Assembly: GCF_900176565.1 (NCBI RefSeq)
Contig: NZ_FXEH01000006.1
Location: forward strand, 744,001 to 808,000
DNA length: 64,000 bases
DNA from: Thalassobacillus devorans
Lineage (GTDB): Bacteria; Bacillota; Bacilli; Bacillales; Halobacillaceae
Direction of reading: 5' to 3'
Below the pieces are notes generated by a model. It made no database searches. It worked only from the letters and a program-made list of their open reading frames with translations, and was not told where the DNA came from. Below, in pieces: positions 1-9,319 of the stretch. Positions within the stretch are counted from its first letter, which is position 1, and each line of letters opens with the position of its first letter. A program made the translations under genes and the position numbers.

Positions 1-2
1 AT

Positions 3-45
3 AAAAAAGCGTTGCAATTCCAGAAGGAATCGCAACGCTTTTTTG
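3..45. terminator. Bidirectional rho-independent terminator
   Basis: A-run, stem GCGTTGC-A-ATTCC, loop AGAA, returning stem and a T-run. It lies just past the stop of the minus-strand YeeE gene and would end its transcript. Confidence 0.8.
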
Positions 46-86
46 TTTGTTCTTTTCATCAAGGATATAGCATCCTAGCTGAAAGG

Positions 87-1358
87 CTAGCACATGGAAT
101 CTTTCGGGTTTGGATTATTCAAGCCAAATATCGGACGGATGAAGAGGGCAAGGTAGCTTCCTGCTAATGCCATGATCATCCATACCCAGCCGTGGAGGCT
201 GAAGGATGCTATACCACCGAAATAAGCACCGATGTTACAGCCAAATGCAAGTCGTGCACCATAGCCCATCATCAAGCCGCCGAGAATGGAAGCGGTCGCT
301 ATACCCGGTTTTATTTTTCCTGGCTTGAAGTTGCCTTGTGCGGCAGCTGCCATAAATGCGCCAAGGATGATGCCGAAGTTCATAACGCTTGTAGAATCTG
401 CAAGAACCGTCGTTTGTAGAGCTTCGGTATTACCTTGCCAATAGCCCCAGCTTGATACGTCAACACCGAATATCGAGAGGAATTTTGATCCCCATAAAGC
501 AAATGCGGAAGTGATTCCCCATGGATTTCCCCGGATGGTCAATGTCAATGCGTTCAGAACAGCCAGTACTACAGCGGCTACTAATAGCGGCCAAGCCCCG
601 CGCCAAAGTTTCTTCCAGCCATTAGTTGTAGCCAGCGGCTTCATATGCGGCGGGTTTTTCTTTCGGGCGAATTTTACGGTCAAGCCGTAAATTCCAAGGA
701 AAATGAGCATCTGCAGTACCCAGCCGCCAAAATAGCCAAGGCCGGTTGATTCGGCTAAGGATATAGGCGGTAGGGAAGGTGTCTGTTCTGTCCAGAACAT
801 AAAATGGTAGGCACCTATGACAGAGCCAGCGATAAATCCGAGCAATGTCAGCAGCATAGAAGATTTTCCGCCACCGACACTATACAACGTCCCCGATGCA
901 CACCCTGAACCCATCTGCATGCCAATTCCAAATAAGAAAGAACCAAAGATGACACTTATCCCGACTGGTGATACATAACCAACTGGGGCAGTTCCTGTAA
1001 AACTGAAATTGGTAGCGAAAATGATAGCGAATAAGGTAGTTGCAACGGCCAGCATTACCATATGAGCCTGTAAACCTTGCACGTTACCGACAGACAAGAG
1101 ACGTCTGAACGCTGATGTGAAACCGAATCTGGCATGAAGCAATGCCAGCCCCAGCCCGATCCCGATAATGAATAGGATACCCTGAGTCCAGCCTGCCACT
1201 GCCACGGTTACACTCAGAAGAATGATAGATATCAATAAACCCGTAAATAAATACGGTTTTTGAACAGGGTTCAATGGCGAAACGATAGTTGTTGCTTGTT
1301 TACGCCAAGATGGAATGGCTGTTTGTTTTGGTTGCTGTTCTGCTGTTGTTTGAGCCAT
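87..1358 (-). CDS. YeeE/YedE family membrane transporter, probable thiosulfate uptake (TsuA-like)
   Basis: 423-residue polytopic membrane protein of the YeeE/YedE (DUF395) family, whose characterised members import thiosulfate. Two family signatures are visible: GSGCASGT with Cys153 and AFGCNIGAYFGG with Cys374. These conserved cysteines are thought to relay the thiosulfate ion through the pore. The N-terminal 30 residues are soluble, followed by about ten hydrophobic segments. The start ATG follows an AGGAGG-type site in the complement. It is monocistronic with a strong hairpin after it. The persulfide-handling island 41 kb away makes a sulfur-import role plausible. Family assignment is firm; substrate is inferred. 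Confidence 0.88.
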   Translation of the reverse strand: MAQTTAEQQPKQTAIPSWRKQATTIVSPLNPVQKPYLFTGLLISIILLSVTVAVAGWTQGILFIIGIGLGLALLHARFGFTSAFRRLLSVGNVQGLQAHMVMLAVATTLFAIIFATNFSFTGTAPVGYVSPVGISVIFGSFLFGIGMQMGSGCASGTLYSVGGGKSSMLLTLLGFIAGSVIGAYHFMFWTEQTPSLPPISLAESTGLGYFGGWVLQMLIFLGIYGLTVKFARKKNPPHMKPLATTNGWKKLWRGAWPLLVAAVVLAVLNALTLTIRGNPWGITSAFALWGSKFLSIFGVDVSSWGYWQGNTEALQTTVLADSTSVMNFGIILGAFMAAAAQGNFKPGKIKPGIATASILGGLMMGYGARLAFGCNIGAYFGGIASFSLHGWVWMIMALAGSYLALFIRPIFGLNNPNPKDSMC

Positions 1359-1549
1359 TTGTAAAACCTCCTAATTCCGATAAAAATAATGTGTTTTTAA
1401 CAAGTATATATAATAGGATGAAACGAATATTTTGTAAAGCCATTGATTTACTAAGTTAGATTAACAGGATGAATTATTCAGCAGGTATTGCATAAATATA
1501 TTATATTATGTATATTTATAACTAACTTATTTTTCAGGGGGACCACGCA

Positions 1550-2944
1550 ATGGAAGCTAACAAGCAGACAACCTATCAAACAATCAATCCAGAAACAAAA
1601 GAGGAAGCATTTTCATGGAAAAGCTTTAATAAATTTTTTATTCCTTCTTTCATTGGTATTCTATTATTTCTCGTTCCGATTCCTTTTCAAGGAAAAGTAA
1701 CAATTGGTGTAGGTATACTGGCAGAATCCGTCCAGGGATTCTTTGCTGATCAGATTCCACTCTTTATGACAATTCTGGTGACGTTATCGGCACTGGGTGC
1801 ACTGGCGGTTAAAATGGTGCAGCCAGCCTGGGTGGAGAGAAGTCCATTACTTAAAAATCTGTTCGACGTTTCGATTTTCTGGACTGGGGTAAGAATGATA
1901 GGGGCAGCTTTTGCGATCATGACGATGATGCAGCTGGGTCCGGAATTCATCTGGTCCGAGATTACAGGAGGAACTGTTCTTTATTCGTTAGTTCCAGTAC
2001 TTACGACGTGGTTTTTGTTTGCGGCGTTGTTAATGCCGTTTCTAATGTCATTCGGCTTGATGGATTTCATCGGCACGTTGCTGAGAAAAGTAATGCAGCC
2101 GGTATTTAAGCTGCCCGGCCGCTCTGCGATTGATGCGACGGCATCCTGGATGGGAGCAGGACCGGTTGGTGTATTGATCACTACTCAGCAGTATGAGCAG
2201 GGGTATTATACGAAGCGGGAAGCATCCGTGATTGCGACGAATTTCTCAATCGCATCGATAGCATTCAGCCTTGTTGTCATCACCTTCATTGGCTTGGAAC
2301 AATATTTTGTTCCGTTTTACTTAGTGGTGACAGTTGCCGTATTCATGGCAGCCATTATCGTACCAAGAATTCCACCGTTGTCACGAAAGAAAGATGAATA
2401 TGACGAAATAGCTGGCAAGCAGATTGAAGAATACGTACCGACTGGTAAGTCCAGCTTCCGTTCCGGTCTGGATAAAGCGATGGAGCAGGCGGAAAAAGTT
2501 CCTTCCTATAAAAATGTGCTTTACAAAGGTTTTGCGAATGTCCTTGATATTTGGCTTGGCCTGATTCCGGTTGTTATGGGACTTGGAACGCTCGCCTTAG
2601 TTTTAGCGGAATTTACACCCGTTTTCGTCTGGCTGTCCTATCCGCTCGTACCCGTATTAGAGTGGATGCAGCTGCCAGAAGCTAGTGAAGCCGCTCCGGC
2701 TTTAATTGTAGGCTTTGCGGATATGTTCCTGCCTGCTGTGGTTGGCAGTGGGATTGAAAGTGAACTGACACGTTTCGTGATCGCCGGAATTTCGATTACC
2801 CAGTTGATTTATATGTCTGAAATCGGGGTATTGATATTGAAGTCGAAAATTCCGCTTAGCATCGGTGAAATGTTCGTTATCTTTTTACAGCGGACCATCG
2901 TCACACTTCCGATCATCGTCCTATTCGCTCATTTGTTATTTTAA
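1550..2944 (+). CDS. YjiH family membrane protein (nucleoside-recognition/GATE domain)
   Basis: 464-residue polytopic membrane protein matching the YjiH family, which carries a nucleoside-recognition (Gate) domain. The N-terminal 30 residues are hydrophilic, then about ten hydrophobic helices follow, with a charged cytoplasmic loop near residues 280-325. The Gly/Pro-rich segment around residues 180-215 is typical of the gate domain. The ATG follows a CAGGGGGA ribosome site 9 nt upstream. No substrate is established for the family; neighbours give no clear hint. It stands alone, divergent from the YeeE gene with a 190-bp intergenic region. Confidence 0.75.
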   Translation: MEANKQTTYQTINPETKEEAFSWKSFNKFFIPSFIGILLFLVPIPFQGKVTIGVGILAESVQGFFADQIPLFMTILVTLSALGALAVKMVQPAWVERSPLLKNLFDVSIFWTGVRMIGAAFAIMTMMQLGPEFIWSEITGGTVLYSLVPVLTTWFLFAALLMPFLMSFGLMDFIGTLLRKVMQPVFKLPGRSAIDATASWMGAGPVGVLITTQQYEQGYYTKREASVIATNFSIASIAFSLVVITFIGLEQYFVPFYLVVTVAVFMAAIIVPRIPPLSRKKDEYDEIAGKQIEEYVPTGKSSFRSGLDKAMEQAEKVPSYKNVLYKGFANVLDIWLGLIPVVMGLGTLALVLAEFTPVFVWLSYPLVPVLEWMQLPEASEAAPALIVGFADMFLPAVVGSGIESELTRFVIAGISITQLIYMSEIGVLILKSKIPLSIGEMFVIFLQRTIVTLPIIVLFAHLLF

Positions 2945-3091
2945 CTAGGACGGGGCATCTTAACAGGGAGGAAGACCCAGGGGACTTGAGTGAATCGTGC
3001 TAATTTTTACACAAACTGCCCCTTATCGTTTGCGAGTCAGAATTGACTGTACTAAAATAAGCGACACATGAAAAAAGAAAGGATGAATATT

Positions 3092-3346
3092 TTGGCTGAA
3101 CAAGAAAGTAAACGAGACTGGCAATTTAATTTTCTAATGAATAGTGGAAGAACGGTGACACAAGAAGTAGAATTGAGTGAAGAGCATACGGCAAAGGAAG
3201 CCTGTGAATTCATTATGAAGCAATTGGAAAGAGGCATGTGGTGGTCACTGGATGATGACCTTGTCATCCGCACCGATCGTGTCGAAACATTCTTCGTCGG
3301 TGATTTGGAACGAGAAGAAGAATTCTTAAATAAAGATGATGATTAA
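3092..3346 (+). CDS. Small acidic conserved hypothetical protein
   Basis: 84 residues if it starts at the TTG at 3092, chosen because AGAAAGGA ends 8 nt upstream. ATGs at 3068 and 3083 are in frame, but 3083 overlaps that site and 3068 has none. The protein is acidic, with WWSLDDDLVIRTDRVETFFV in its second half, and has no membrane segment or signal peptide. I do not recognise the family. A strong terminator follows directly. Confidence 0.65.
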   Translation: MAEQESKRDWQFNFLMNSGRTVTQEVELSEEHTAKEACEFIMKQLERGMWWSLDDDLVIRTDRVETFFVGDLEREEEFLNKDDD

Positions 3347-3355
3347 ATAAAAGAA

Positions 3356-3396
3356 ACAGCGCCCGGCTTGTCTGATCAAGCCGGGCGCTGTTTTTA
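3356..3396. terminator. Bidirectional terminator between convergent genes
   Basis: 15-bp perfect stem (ACAGCGCCCGGCTTG and complement) around TCTGAT, with a T-run on + and an A-run on the other flank. It serves the small + gene and the minus-strand 3D-domain gene. Confidence 0.9.
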
Positions 3397-3413
3397 TGGT
3401 CAATAGCTGCTAA

Positions 3414-3905
3414 CTAATTTAAGATGGTAACTTCTATTGTTTCTCGTCCAAATGCTTTGGCGTCTTGCAAATCAGCCATGAACAAGTCTATTCGGTTACC
3501 TTTGATATCTCCGCCGATATCTCCGGCTATAGCTGTACCGTAGCCAGGCACATGGACAGTAGAGCCGATTGGAATGACATCAGGATCGACAGCGATCACT
3601 TTCTTATTCGGGTTTGCTTTCAAATCGATACCGGTATACGTGATGCCTGTACACCCTTCGCAGGAAGCGGTATAGGCTGTGGCCTCAACGGTGACTTTTT
3701 CTCCTGTTGTTTCGTTCGAATTGTTAGAAGCCTGTACAGGTTTTTCCTGCTCAAAACGTTTCAGCTGATCAGATTTATTAGTTAAAGCGATTTTCTTTTC
3801 GCTTGTTGTATCAACATTTATTTCTGCTTGGGAATGAATTTCGTTGACTGTAATTAAGCTGGCAATAAGGACAAGGACGACACCAATTTTTCTCAGAAGA
3901 TTCAA
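3414..3905 (-). CDS. 3D domain-containing exported protein (YuiC/YocH-type)
   Basis: 163 residues with an N-terminal hydrophobic segment (about 5-22) as signal or anchor. The C-terminal domain begins near VTVEATAYTASCEGC and ends with the triple-Asp 3D signature (AGDIGGDIKGNRIDLF). The 3D domain shares the double-psi beta-barrel fold of MltA lytic transglycosylases. Bacillus relatives such as YuiC and YocH are wall-active proteins of stationary phase or resuscitation. The start is TTG at 3905, 8 nt after AAGGGGG. A linker of about 50 residues separates the anchor from the domain. Wall hydrolysis is inferred from family. Confidence 0.8.
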   Translation of the reverse strand: MNLLRKIGVVLVLIASLITVNEIHSQAEINVDTTSEKKIALTNKSDQLKRFEQEKPVQASNNSNETTGEKVTVEATAYTASCEGCTGITYTGIDLKANPNKKVIAVDPDVIPIGSTVHVPGYGTAIAGDIGGDIKGNRIDLFMADLQDAKAFGRETIEVTILN

Positions 3906-4158
3906 TCATATTGCCCCCTTCAAATGAACTACTCCGCTCATTGTAGCAGGGGTGAGGGTACTTTAACACTACAGGGACACTACAGTTTGATTGCAATTAG
4001 ATGACAACTATATATGTAAGCGATTACTTAAAAAATGCAGAAATTAACACGCTGAAATGCTTTTCTAATTGTCTGGTTTGTTATAGAGTATAGGATATGA
4101 TTCTTTCTAGGAAATACATTATTACATCGGAGACGTACAATTAGAGGAGAGAAGAAAT

Positions 4159-5310
4159 ATGAAAAAAGTACCTTTACTCGCACGAATCATCATTGCAATC
4201 ATACTGGGGATTTTGATTGGTTCCTTCTCGCCGGAAGGTCTGATCGAGTTGTTTGCTACCTTTACCGGATTATTCGGTAACTTTTTAAGCTTTATCATTC
4301 CATTGATTATTCTCGGATTCATCGCTCCCGGCATCGGATCCATTGGAAGAGGCGCAGGGAAGATGCTCGGCCTCACTACCGGTCTCGCCTACACTTCCAC
4401 GGTAGCCGCAGGCTTGCTGGCTTTCGTCGTAGCTGGAACGCTCTATCCATTGATGTTGCAGGGACAGACAGCCTCCCAGCTGGAAAACCCGGAGGAATCA
4501 CTCGTTGAGGCCGCCTTTTCAGTGGATATGCCGCCTGTAATCGATGTAATGGGAGCATTAATTCTAGCTTTTGTTATCGGGCTAGGAATTTCCAGACTGA
4601 AAAGTGATGCCCTGCTGAATGTGATGGATGAGTTTCGTAGCATCATTCAAATGGTGATCGAAAAAGTGATTATCCCGCTTTTGCCATTCCATATCTTTGG
4701 CATATTCGCCAATATGACCTATGCCGGGCAAGTGCAGACGATTCTGAATGTCTTTTGGAAAGTGTTCATCATGATCATCCTGCTTCATTTCGTCTATCTC
4801 GCCGCTGTTTATACACTGGCTGGATCTTTGCATAAAATGAACCCGGTCCAGATGCTCCGTACCATGCTGCCGGCCTATTTCACTGCCCTTGGGACGCAGT
4901 CATCAGCCGCGACAATACCGGTTACACTCGACCGCGTGAAGAGAGTAGGTGTCCGGGAACGGGTGGCGGACTTTGGCATCCCGCTCCTTGCTAATGTTCA
5001 CCTGGCAGGTAGTACGATAACCATCACCAGCTGTGCGATGGCCGTCATGTATCTGCAGGGTCAGACGGCTGGTTTCGGATCGGTCGCACCGTTCATTCTT
5101 ATGCTCGGAGTGACAATGATTGCTGCGCCAGGCGTACCAGGAGGGGCAGTGATGGCAGCGCTCGGCCTGCTGGAGTCAATGCTCGGGTTTGGTCCTGCCA
5201 TGACGTCATTAATGATCGCCCTTTATCTTGCCCAGGACAGTTTTGGAACAGCGACGAATGTTACCGGGGACGGTGCCTTGACAACCATCGCCAACCGGTT
5301 TTCAAAATAA
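4159..5310 (+). CDS. Dicarboxylate/amino acid:cation symporter (DAACS family)
   Basis: 383-residue symporter with about eight transmembrane helices and two re-entrant loops. Family motifs visible are the serine-rich hairpin TQSSAATIPVTL (near 240-252), the AAPGVPGGAVM loop (near 315-326) and QDSFGTATNVTGDGAL near the end, the counterpart of the cation-binding NMDGT/DR region of GltP/DctA proteins. These import glutamate, aspartate or C4-dicarboxylates with Na+ or H+. It is shorter than typical GltP (about 420 residues). ATG follows GAGGAGAGA. Monocistronic with a terminator. The exact substrate cannot be read from sequence. Confidence 0.85.
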   Translation: MKKVPLLARIIIAIILGILIGSFSPEGLIELFATFTGLFGNFLSFIIPLIILGFIAPGIGSIGRGAGKMLGLTTGLAYTSTVAAGLLAFVVAGTLYPLMLQGQTASQLENPEESLVEAAFSVDMPPVIDVMGALILAFVIGLGISRLKSDALLNVMDEFRSIIQMVIEKVIIPLLPFHIFGIFANMTYAGQVQTILNVFWKVFIMIILLHFVYLAAVYTLAGSLHKMNPVQMLRTMLPAYFTALGTQSSAATIPVTLDRVKRVGVRERVADFGIPLLANVHLAGSTITITSCAMAVMYLQGQTAGFGSVAPFILMLGVTMIAAPGVPGGAVMAALGLLESMLGFGPAMTSLMIALYLAQDSFGTATNVTGDGALTTIANRFSK

Positions 5311-5321
5311 TTCCTGACATT

Positions 5322-5351
5322 CACGCCGGCCGCTCATGGCCGGCGTGTTTT
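5322..5351 (+). terminator. Rho-independent terminator after the symporter
   Basis: Perfect GC-rich stem CACGCCGGCC / GGCCGGCGTG with loop GCTCAT and a TTTTCT tail, 12 nt after the stop. Confidence 0.85.
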
Positions 5352-5479
5352 CTATGGAACTGCCTTTCTTTCCATAAGCACACCTAGTATACTAGTAAAG
5401 TAATAGTCGCTTTTTTATAAAAAGGATTAAAGTATAAGAAAAGACTAAGGCTTTCTAACAATAGTAAGGGGGAGTACCA

Positions 5480-6346
5480 GTGAAAGCGAATAAAATCTTG
5501 CTCGTCGATGGCATGGCGCTATTATTCCGCGCTTTCTATGCGACTGCGATGAGCAACTACTATATGATCAATAGCAAAGGGATGCCGACCAATGCCGTTT
5601 ATGGCTTTGTCAAACACCTGTTCACCGCTGCAAAAAATTATGAGCCGAGCCATGTCGTGTGCTGCTGGGATATGGGCAGCACCACATTCCGAACGGAAAT
5701 GTTCCCGGCATACAAGGCGAACCGCGGAGAGCCGCCAGTGGAACTGGTGCCGCAATTTGACCTGGTCAAAGAGGTCGTAGAGTCCCTGGACATTCCGAAT
5801 GTCGGGCTTGCCGGTTATGAAGCAGATGATTGTATCGGCACTCTCACATCTAAATACAGTGAGCATTCCGAAGTGATTATCCTTACCGGAGACCAGGATA
5901 TCCTTCAGCTCCTGCAGGATAACGTCACGGTCTCTTTGTTGAAAAAAGGCTATGGCAATTACGCCGAATACCAGCAGGAAACGTTTGTTGAGGAAAAAGG
6001 GATCACTCCTGCCCAAATGATTGATCTGAAAGCATTGATGGGGGATTCCAGCGACAACTATCCAGGCGTGAAAGGAATCGGTGAAAAAACAGCATTAAAG
6101 CTGCTTACGGAGTATGAGACGATCGAAGGCATTCTCGACAACCTGCCTAAGCTCACCAAAGGCCAGCGGACAAAAATCGAGAATGAACTGGAAATGCTCC
6201 ACCTTTCCCGAAAGCTTGCCGCTATCCATTGTGAAGTTGATGTCGACTGCTCTCTGGAAGATGCGATTCTGGAAATCAACCAGGAACGAATGATGGAAAA
6301 GTTCAACGAGCTGGAATTCAAACGCCTCGAATCATTACTGTCTTAA
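5480..6346 (+). CDS. ypcP: 5'-3' exonuclease, FEN superfamily (YpcP-like)
   Basis: 288 residues homologous to the 5'-nuclease domain of DNA polymerase I, encoded as a free protein as in B. subtilis YpcP. Metal-site acidic residues are visible in LLVDGMALLFRAF, AGYEADDCIGTL, ILTGDQDILQLL and MGDSSDNYPGVKGIGEKTA; the last is the helix-3-turn-helix region. It should remove RNA primers and 5' flaps during replication and repair. The start is GTG at 5480 after AAGGGGGAG. The upstream region carries a short sequence (AAAGTATAAGAAAAGACTAAG) repeated near 56572. Confidence 0.88.
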   Translation: MKANKILLVDGMALLFRAFYATAMSNYYMINSKGMPTNAVYGFVKHLFTAAKNYEPSHVVCCWDMGSTTFRTEMFPAYKANRGEPPVELVPQFDLVKEVVESLDIPNVGLAGYEADDCIGTLTSKYSEHSEVIILTGDQDILQLLQDNVTVSLLKKGYGNYAEYQQETFVEEKGITPAQMIDLKALMGDSSDNYPGVKGIGEKTALKLLTEYETIEGILDNLPKLTKGQRTKIENELEMLHLSRKLAAIHCEVDVDCSLEDAILEINQERMMEKFNELEFKRLESLLS

Positions 6347-6746
6347 TAGATAACTTATTTAAAAGAAGAGACTGGGACAAAACTATTTCTGTTAACAGAA
6401 AAGATATCAATAAAATATTAGTGCAAGTAGGAAAAAATAGCGTAGTCAAAAAAGAAAGTGGTCTTTGCTTTCTGAGGAGGCTGAAGCCGTGCCCGCGGAA
6501 AGCGAAGTATTTTAACGAAGCGGTACTTTCTCTATTACTGAATAAATAAATCCCGTACAAATTCTATGGAATTGTTCGGGATTTATTTAGATTCTAGTCT
6601 TTTGAGCCAGCCTCATTTTTTGTGGCTAAAAATCTACCATCTATTACCGAAATTCTGTCGAAACATGCTATAATTGATAAAGTATGTTTGAGTTCCATAT
6701 ATTTACCAATTTTCACACAGAGTATCTTTTAAAAGGGAGTGAGCCC
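6347..6746. other. Intergenic region with degenerate palindromic repeat element
   Basis: No gene is supported in these 400 bp. The ends of a 247-bp block form an imperfect inverted repeat, GAGACTGGGACAAAA at 6368-6382 against TTTTGAGCCAGCCTC at 6600-6614. Inside are a diverged half of the dispersed repeat family (GCCCGCGGAAAGCGAAG around 6491-6507) and a terminator-like hairpin at 6545-6588. A decayed non-autonomous element is the simplest reading. Confidence 0.5.
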
Positions 6747-7958
6747 ATGTTAGAATGCCCGAATTGCCAAAATCAAGTAAGTGAGGGCTCTCATTTTTGT
6801 CCCAATTGTGGTACAAAGCTAAATGACGATGCACGGCTACATAATGACGAAATTTCTGCCACGGTAGCAGAAGAGACATCTTCTCGCTCATTACAGAGAG
6901 CGCCAAAAAAGAAGAAGTGGATCATGATTCTGCTTCCCGTGGTCGTCCTCCTGTTAGCTGGAGGTGGTGTCGGCTATACGTATGCGCACGAGAAGAACAT
7001 CAACGAAGAAGTACTTACGCTGAAGCGGGATGCTGAAGCATCAGCTTTGGAGGGCGAATACGATAAAGCCGAATCGCTGCTTACGCAGGCAATTGAAAAA
7101 AGGGAAGACTTTTCCGTGCTGAAGAAAGATTTGGCGTTAATCAAGGAAGCAAAAACCTTTGATGCCGAGCTGGCCGGAATCGAAGAGCAAATCCAAAAAG
7201 ATGAACTGGAGAATGCCAGTGATCGCATTGATAATCTCCGCAGTGATGTCGACGCTAGTAACAGCAAGCTTGTTCCAGGTTTCCTGCCAAAACTCGATAC
7301 CATGGAGTCACAGATAAAAATCAAACGGATCAATAGCGAGCTCGCTGAATTATCGACTGTTGATCAGCTGGCAGCCAAATTATCTACGCTCTCCCGTTAT
7401 AACTTAGAAGAGGCGACAAAGGTAAAGGCGAAGATTTTAGAAAAGATTGTTACCGTCGCTTCCAATGATGCAGAAAATCACATAGCGTCCAAAGAGTTCA
7501 ATAAAGCGATTGCCACAGTAGACCATGCGCTCCAGTTTGCCGTCAATAATGATAAACTGCTTCAGCTGAAAAAAAGGATTCAGCAGGAGCAGGAAGCATT
7601 TGTCCAGGCCCAGCGTGACAGGATCGAACGGGCAGCTGAGAAGGCAGCACAGGAAGACTTGAAAAACCAGACAGCTGCTGTCGAAGTGAAAAATATCAAG
7701 GCAGAGCTGGATGACCTTGGCGACCTGACTGTTACCGGAGAAGTAGAGAGCGTCGCAACAAAAATAGTCAGTTCGGTCACATTGGAACTGGAAGTGCTGG
7801 ATAGTGAAGGTAATCCAATGGATGTAGAAGAAAACACGGTTACCGTTTACCCGATGTATTTGAACCCGGGTGATACCGGTAAATTTGAAAAGCAATTTTT
7901 TGAAATCAATGAAGAAGTCGAAGTCAATGTCGACAATATTGAATGGTATGTGGAGTAG
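6747..7958 (+). CDS. Zinc-ribbon, single-pass membrane protein with FxLYD-like C-terminus
   Basis: 403 residues from the ATG at 6747, which follows AAAAGGGAGTGAGCCC. An in-frame ATG at 6684 lacks a ribosome site. Order: N-terminal zinc ribbon (CPNCQNQ...FCPNCG, residues 3-21), acidic linker, one transmembrane helix around 56-78, a long helical tetratricopeptide or coiled-coil region (about 85-310), and a beta-rich C-terminal domain resembling FxLYD. The ribbon would be cytoplasmic and the rest extracytoplasmic, as in TcaA/YvbJ-like proteins. It sits 12 nt before the serine protease gene, so the two are surely cotranscribed. Function is not established. Confidence 0.7.
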   Translation: MLECPNCQNQVSEGSHFCPNCGTKLNDDARLHNDEISATVAEETSSRSLQRAPKKKKWIMILLPVVVLLLAGGGVGYTYAHEKNINEEVLTLKRDAEASALEGEYDKAESLLTQAIEKREDFSVLKKDLALIKEAKTFDAELAGIEEQIQKDELENASDRIDNLRSDVDASNSKLVPGFLPKLDTMESQIKIKRINSELAELSTVDQLAAKLSTLSRYNLEEATKVKAKILEKIVTVASNDAENHIASKEFNKAIATVDHALQFAVNNDKLLQLKKRIQQEQEAFVQAQRDRIERAAEKAAQEDLKNQTAAVEVKNIKAELDDLGDLTVTGEVESVATKIVSSVTLELEVLDSEGNPMDVEENTVTVYPMYLNPGDTGKFEKQFFEINEEVEVNVDNIEWYVE

Positions 7959-7970
7959 GAGGGACGCAGC

Positions 7971-9110
7971 ATGAATCGCAAATGGCTGATCAGTATCATT
8001 TTATCAGTGATTATTGCAGGTGGAGGCGTCTCGGGAGTGATTTATCTCCAAGATGTGATGCCGGCCAAATTGGATGAAGCATCCGCGCTGGTAGAGACAG
8101 GCAATAATGAACAGTCAGATGAAGAACCTGTTACAAAAGAAGAAGAGGAAATCATCGAAGAATCACAGGATCGGGTTTTTCAAATTACAGCTTCGAATGG
8201 AGAGCAGGGTTCCGGATTTCTGTATAACGAAAAAGGGGACCTATTAACGAATGCTCATGTGGTGGCCAATACCCGGGAGGTTACTGTTACAACTTCTGAT
8301 TCAAAAGAATTACCCGGTGAAGTCATCGGCATCAGCACCAATACCGATGTTGCAGTTGTCCGGGTTCCTGCCTTGAATGAAAGTGACCCTTTACCGATTG
8401 AACGGGAAAACAAGGCGGAAATGCTGGATAACGTACTGGCACTGGGAAGCCCACTCGGGTTGCAGAACACCGTGACAACAGGGGAAATCACAGGGTTAGA
8501 CCGGGAATTTGATATTGCCCCGTTTGAATATCGCGGGCTGTATCAGATTTCAGCACCGATCCAGCCAGGTAATAGCGGCGGGCCGCTGATTGATGCAGAA
8601 ACGGGTCACGTGATTGGCATCAATTCCGCGAAACTGGACAAAGAAGGGATCGGCTTCAGTATTCCGCTTCCCGATATTCTTGATCTTGTGGAAAGATGGT
8701 CAGAATCTCCGATGGAAAGCCTGCCTGAAATCCAGGACACTGTCGGCGGGCCGGGGGAAGGCTATAATACCACCCCTGTCGATCAGGCGACTTATATTGT
8801 GGAATATTTTTATGAGAGCATCAACCAGGGGGATTTCGTAACGGCCTACTCCTTGATCGGGAGCAGCTGGCAGGGGGATAATTCGTATGAAAACTTTCGC
8901 CAGGGTTACTCGAATACATTATCGGTAAAAGTCGATGACTTGATTCCAAAGCAATCTGGAAAAAACGTCCAGGTCACCGCCTTTATTACAGTGGAAGAAA
9001 ACATAGGCGGCGAAGTGAACATAAAGAAATATAAACTCAACTACATCGTTGGCGTAGAAAATGATCAGATCAAGATTCTATCAGGAAAAGGCGAAGAGGT
9101 CTCTTCCTGA
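7971..9110 (+). CDS. Membrane-anchored trypsin-like serine protease (HtrA-like, no PDZ)
   Basis: 379 residues. An N-terminal transmembrane anchor (7-27) and an acidic linker precede a trypsin-like domain (about 65-245) with a complete triad: His in LTNAHVV, Asp in NTDVAVVRV, Ser in QPGNSGGPL. Instead of the PDZ domain of HtrA there is an NTF2-like region of about 110 residues (from VDQATYIVEYFYESINQGDF). The same fold occurs in TcaA-type and MecA-type extracellular domains. It is cotranscribed with the zinc-ribbon protein upstream. An envelope quality-control or surveillance role is inferred. Confidence 0.8.
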   Translation: MNRKWLISIILSVIIAGGGVSGVIYLQDVMPAKLDEASALVETGNNEQSDEEPVTKEEEEIIEESQDRVFQITASNGEQGSGFLYNEKGDLLTNAHVVANTREVTVTTSDSKELPGEVIGISTNTDVAVVRVPALNESDPLPIERENKAEMLDNVLALGSPLGLQNTVTTGEITGLDREFDIAPFEYRGLYQISAPIQPGNSGGPLIDAETGHVIGINSAKLDKEGIGFSIPLPDILDLVERWSESPMESLPEIQDTVGGPGEGYNTTPVDQATYIVEYFYESINQGDFVTAYSLIGSSWQGDNSYENFRQGYSNTLSVKVDDLIPKQSGKNVQVTAFITVEENIGGEVNIKKYKLNYIVGVENDQIKILSGKGEEVSS

Positions 9111-9147
9111 TCAAAACCCGGCAGGATTGCTCCCTGCCGGGTTTTGA
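9111..9147 (+). terminator. Terminator after the zinc-ribbon/protease pair
   Basis: TCAAAACCCGGCAGG, loop ATTGCT, CCCTGCCGGGTTTTGA; it overlaps the protease stop codon. Confidence 0.85.
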
Positions 9148-9319
9148 CGCTTTTGTGAATAATGGCTTGCGAAAAGAGGAAGCTGAAAGTCGTTGTCGAA
9201 TAGTTAGAAGAATAATATTTTCTAAGAAAAAGTGAAACGAATGACACGATTCGTTCGTATGACAGAAAGTAAAAGGTATACTCATACAATCATGTATTGA
9301 GCAATTAAGGGGGAGTAAA

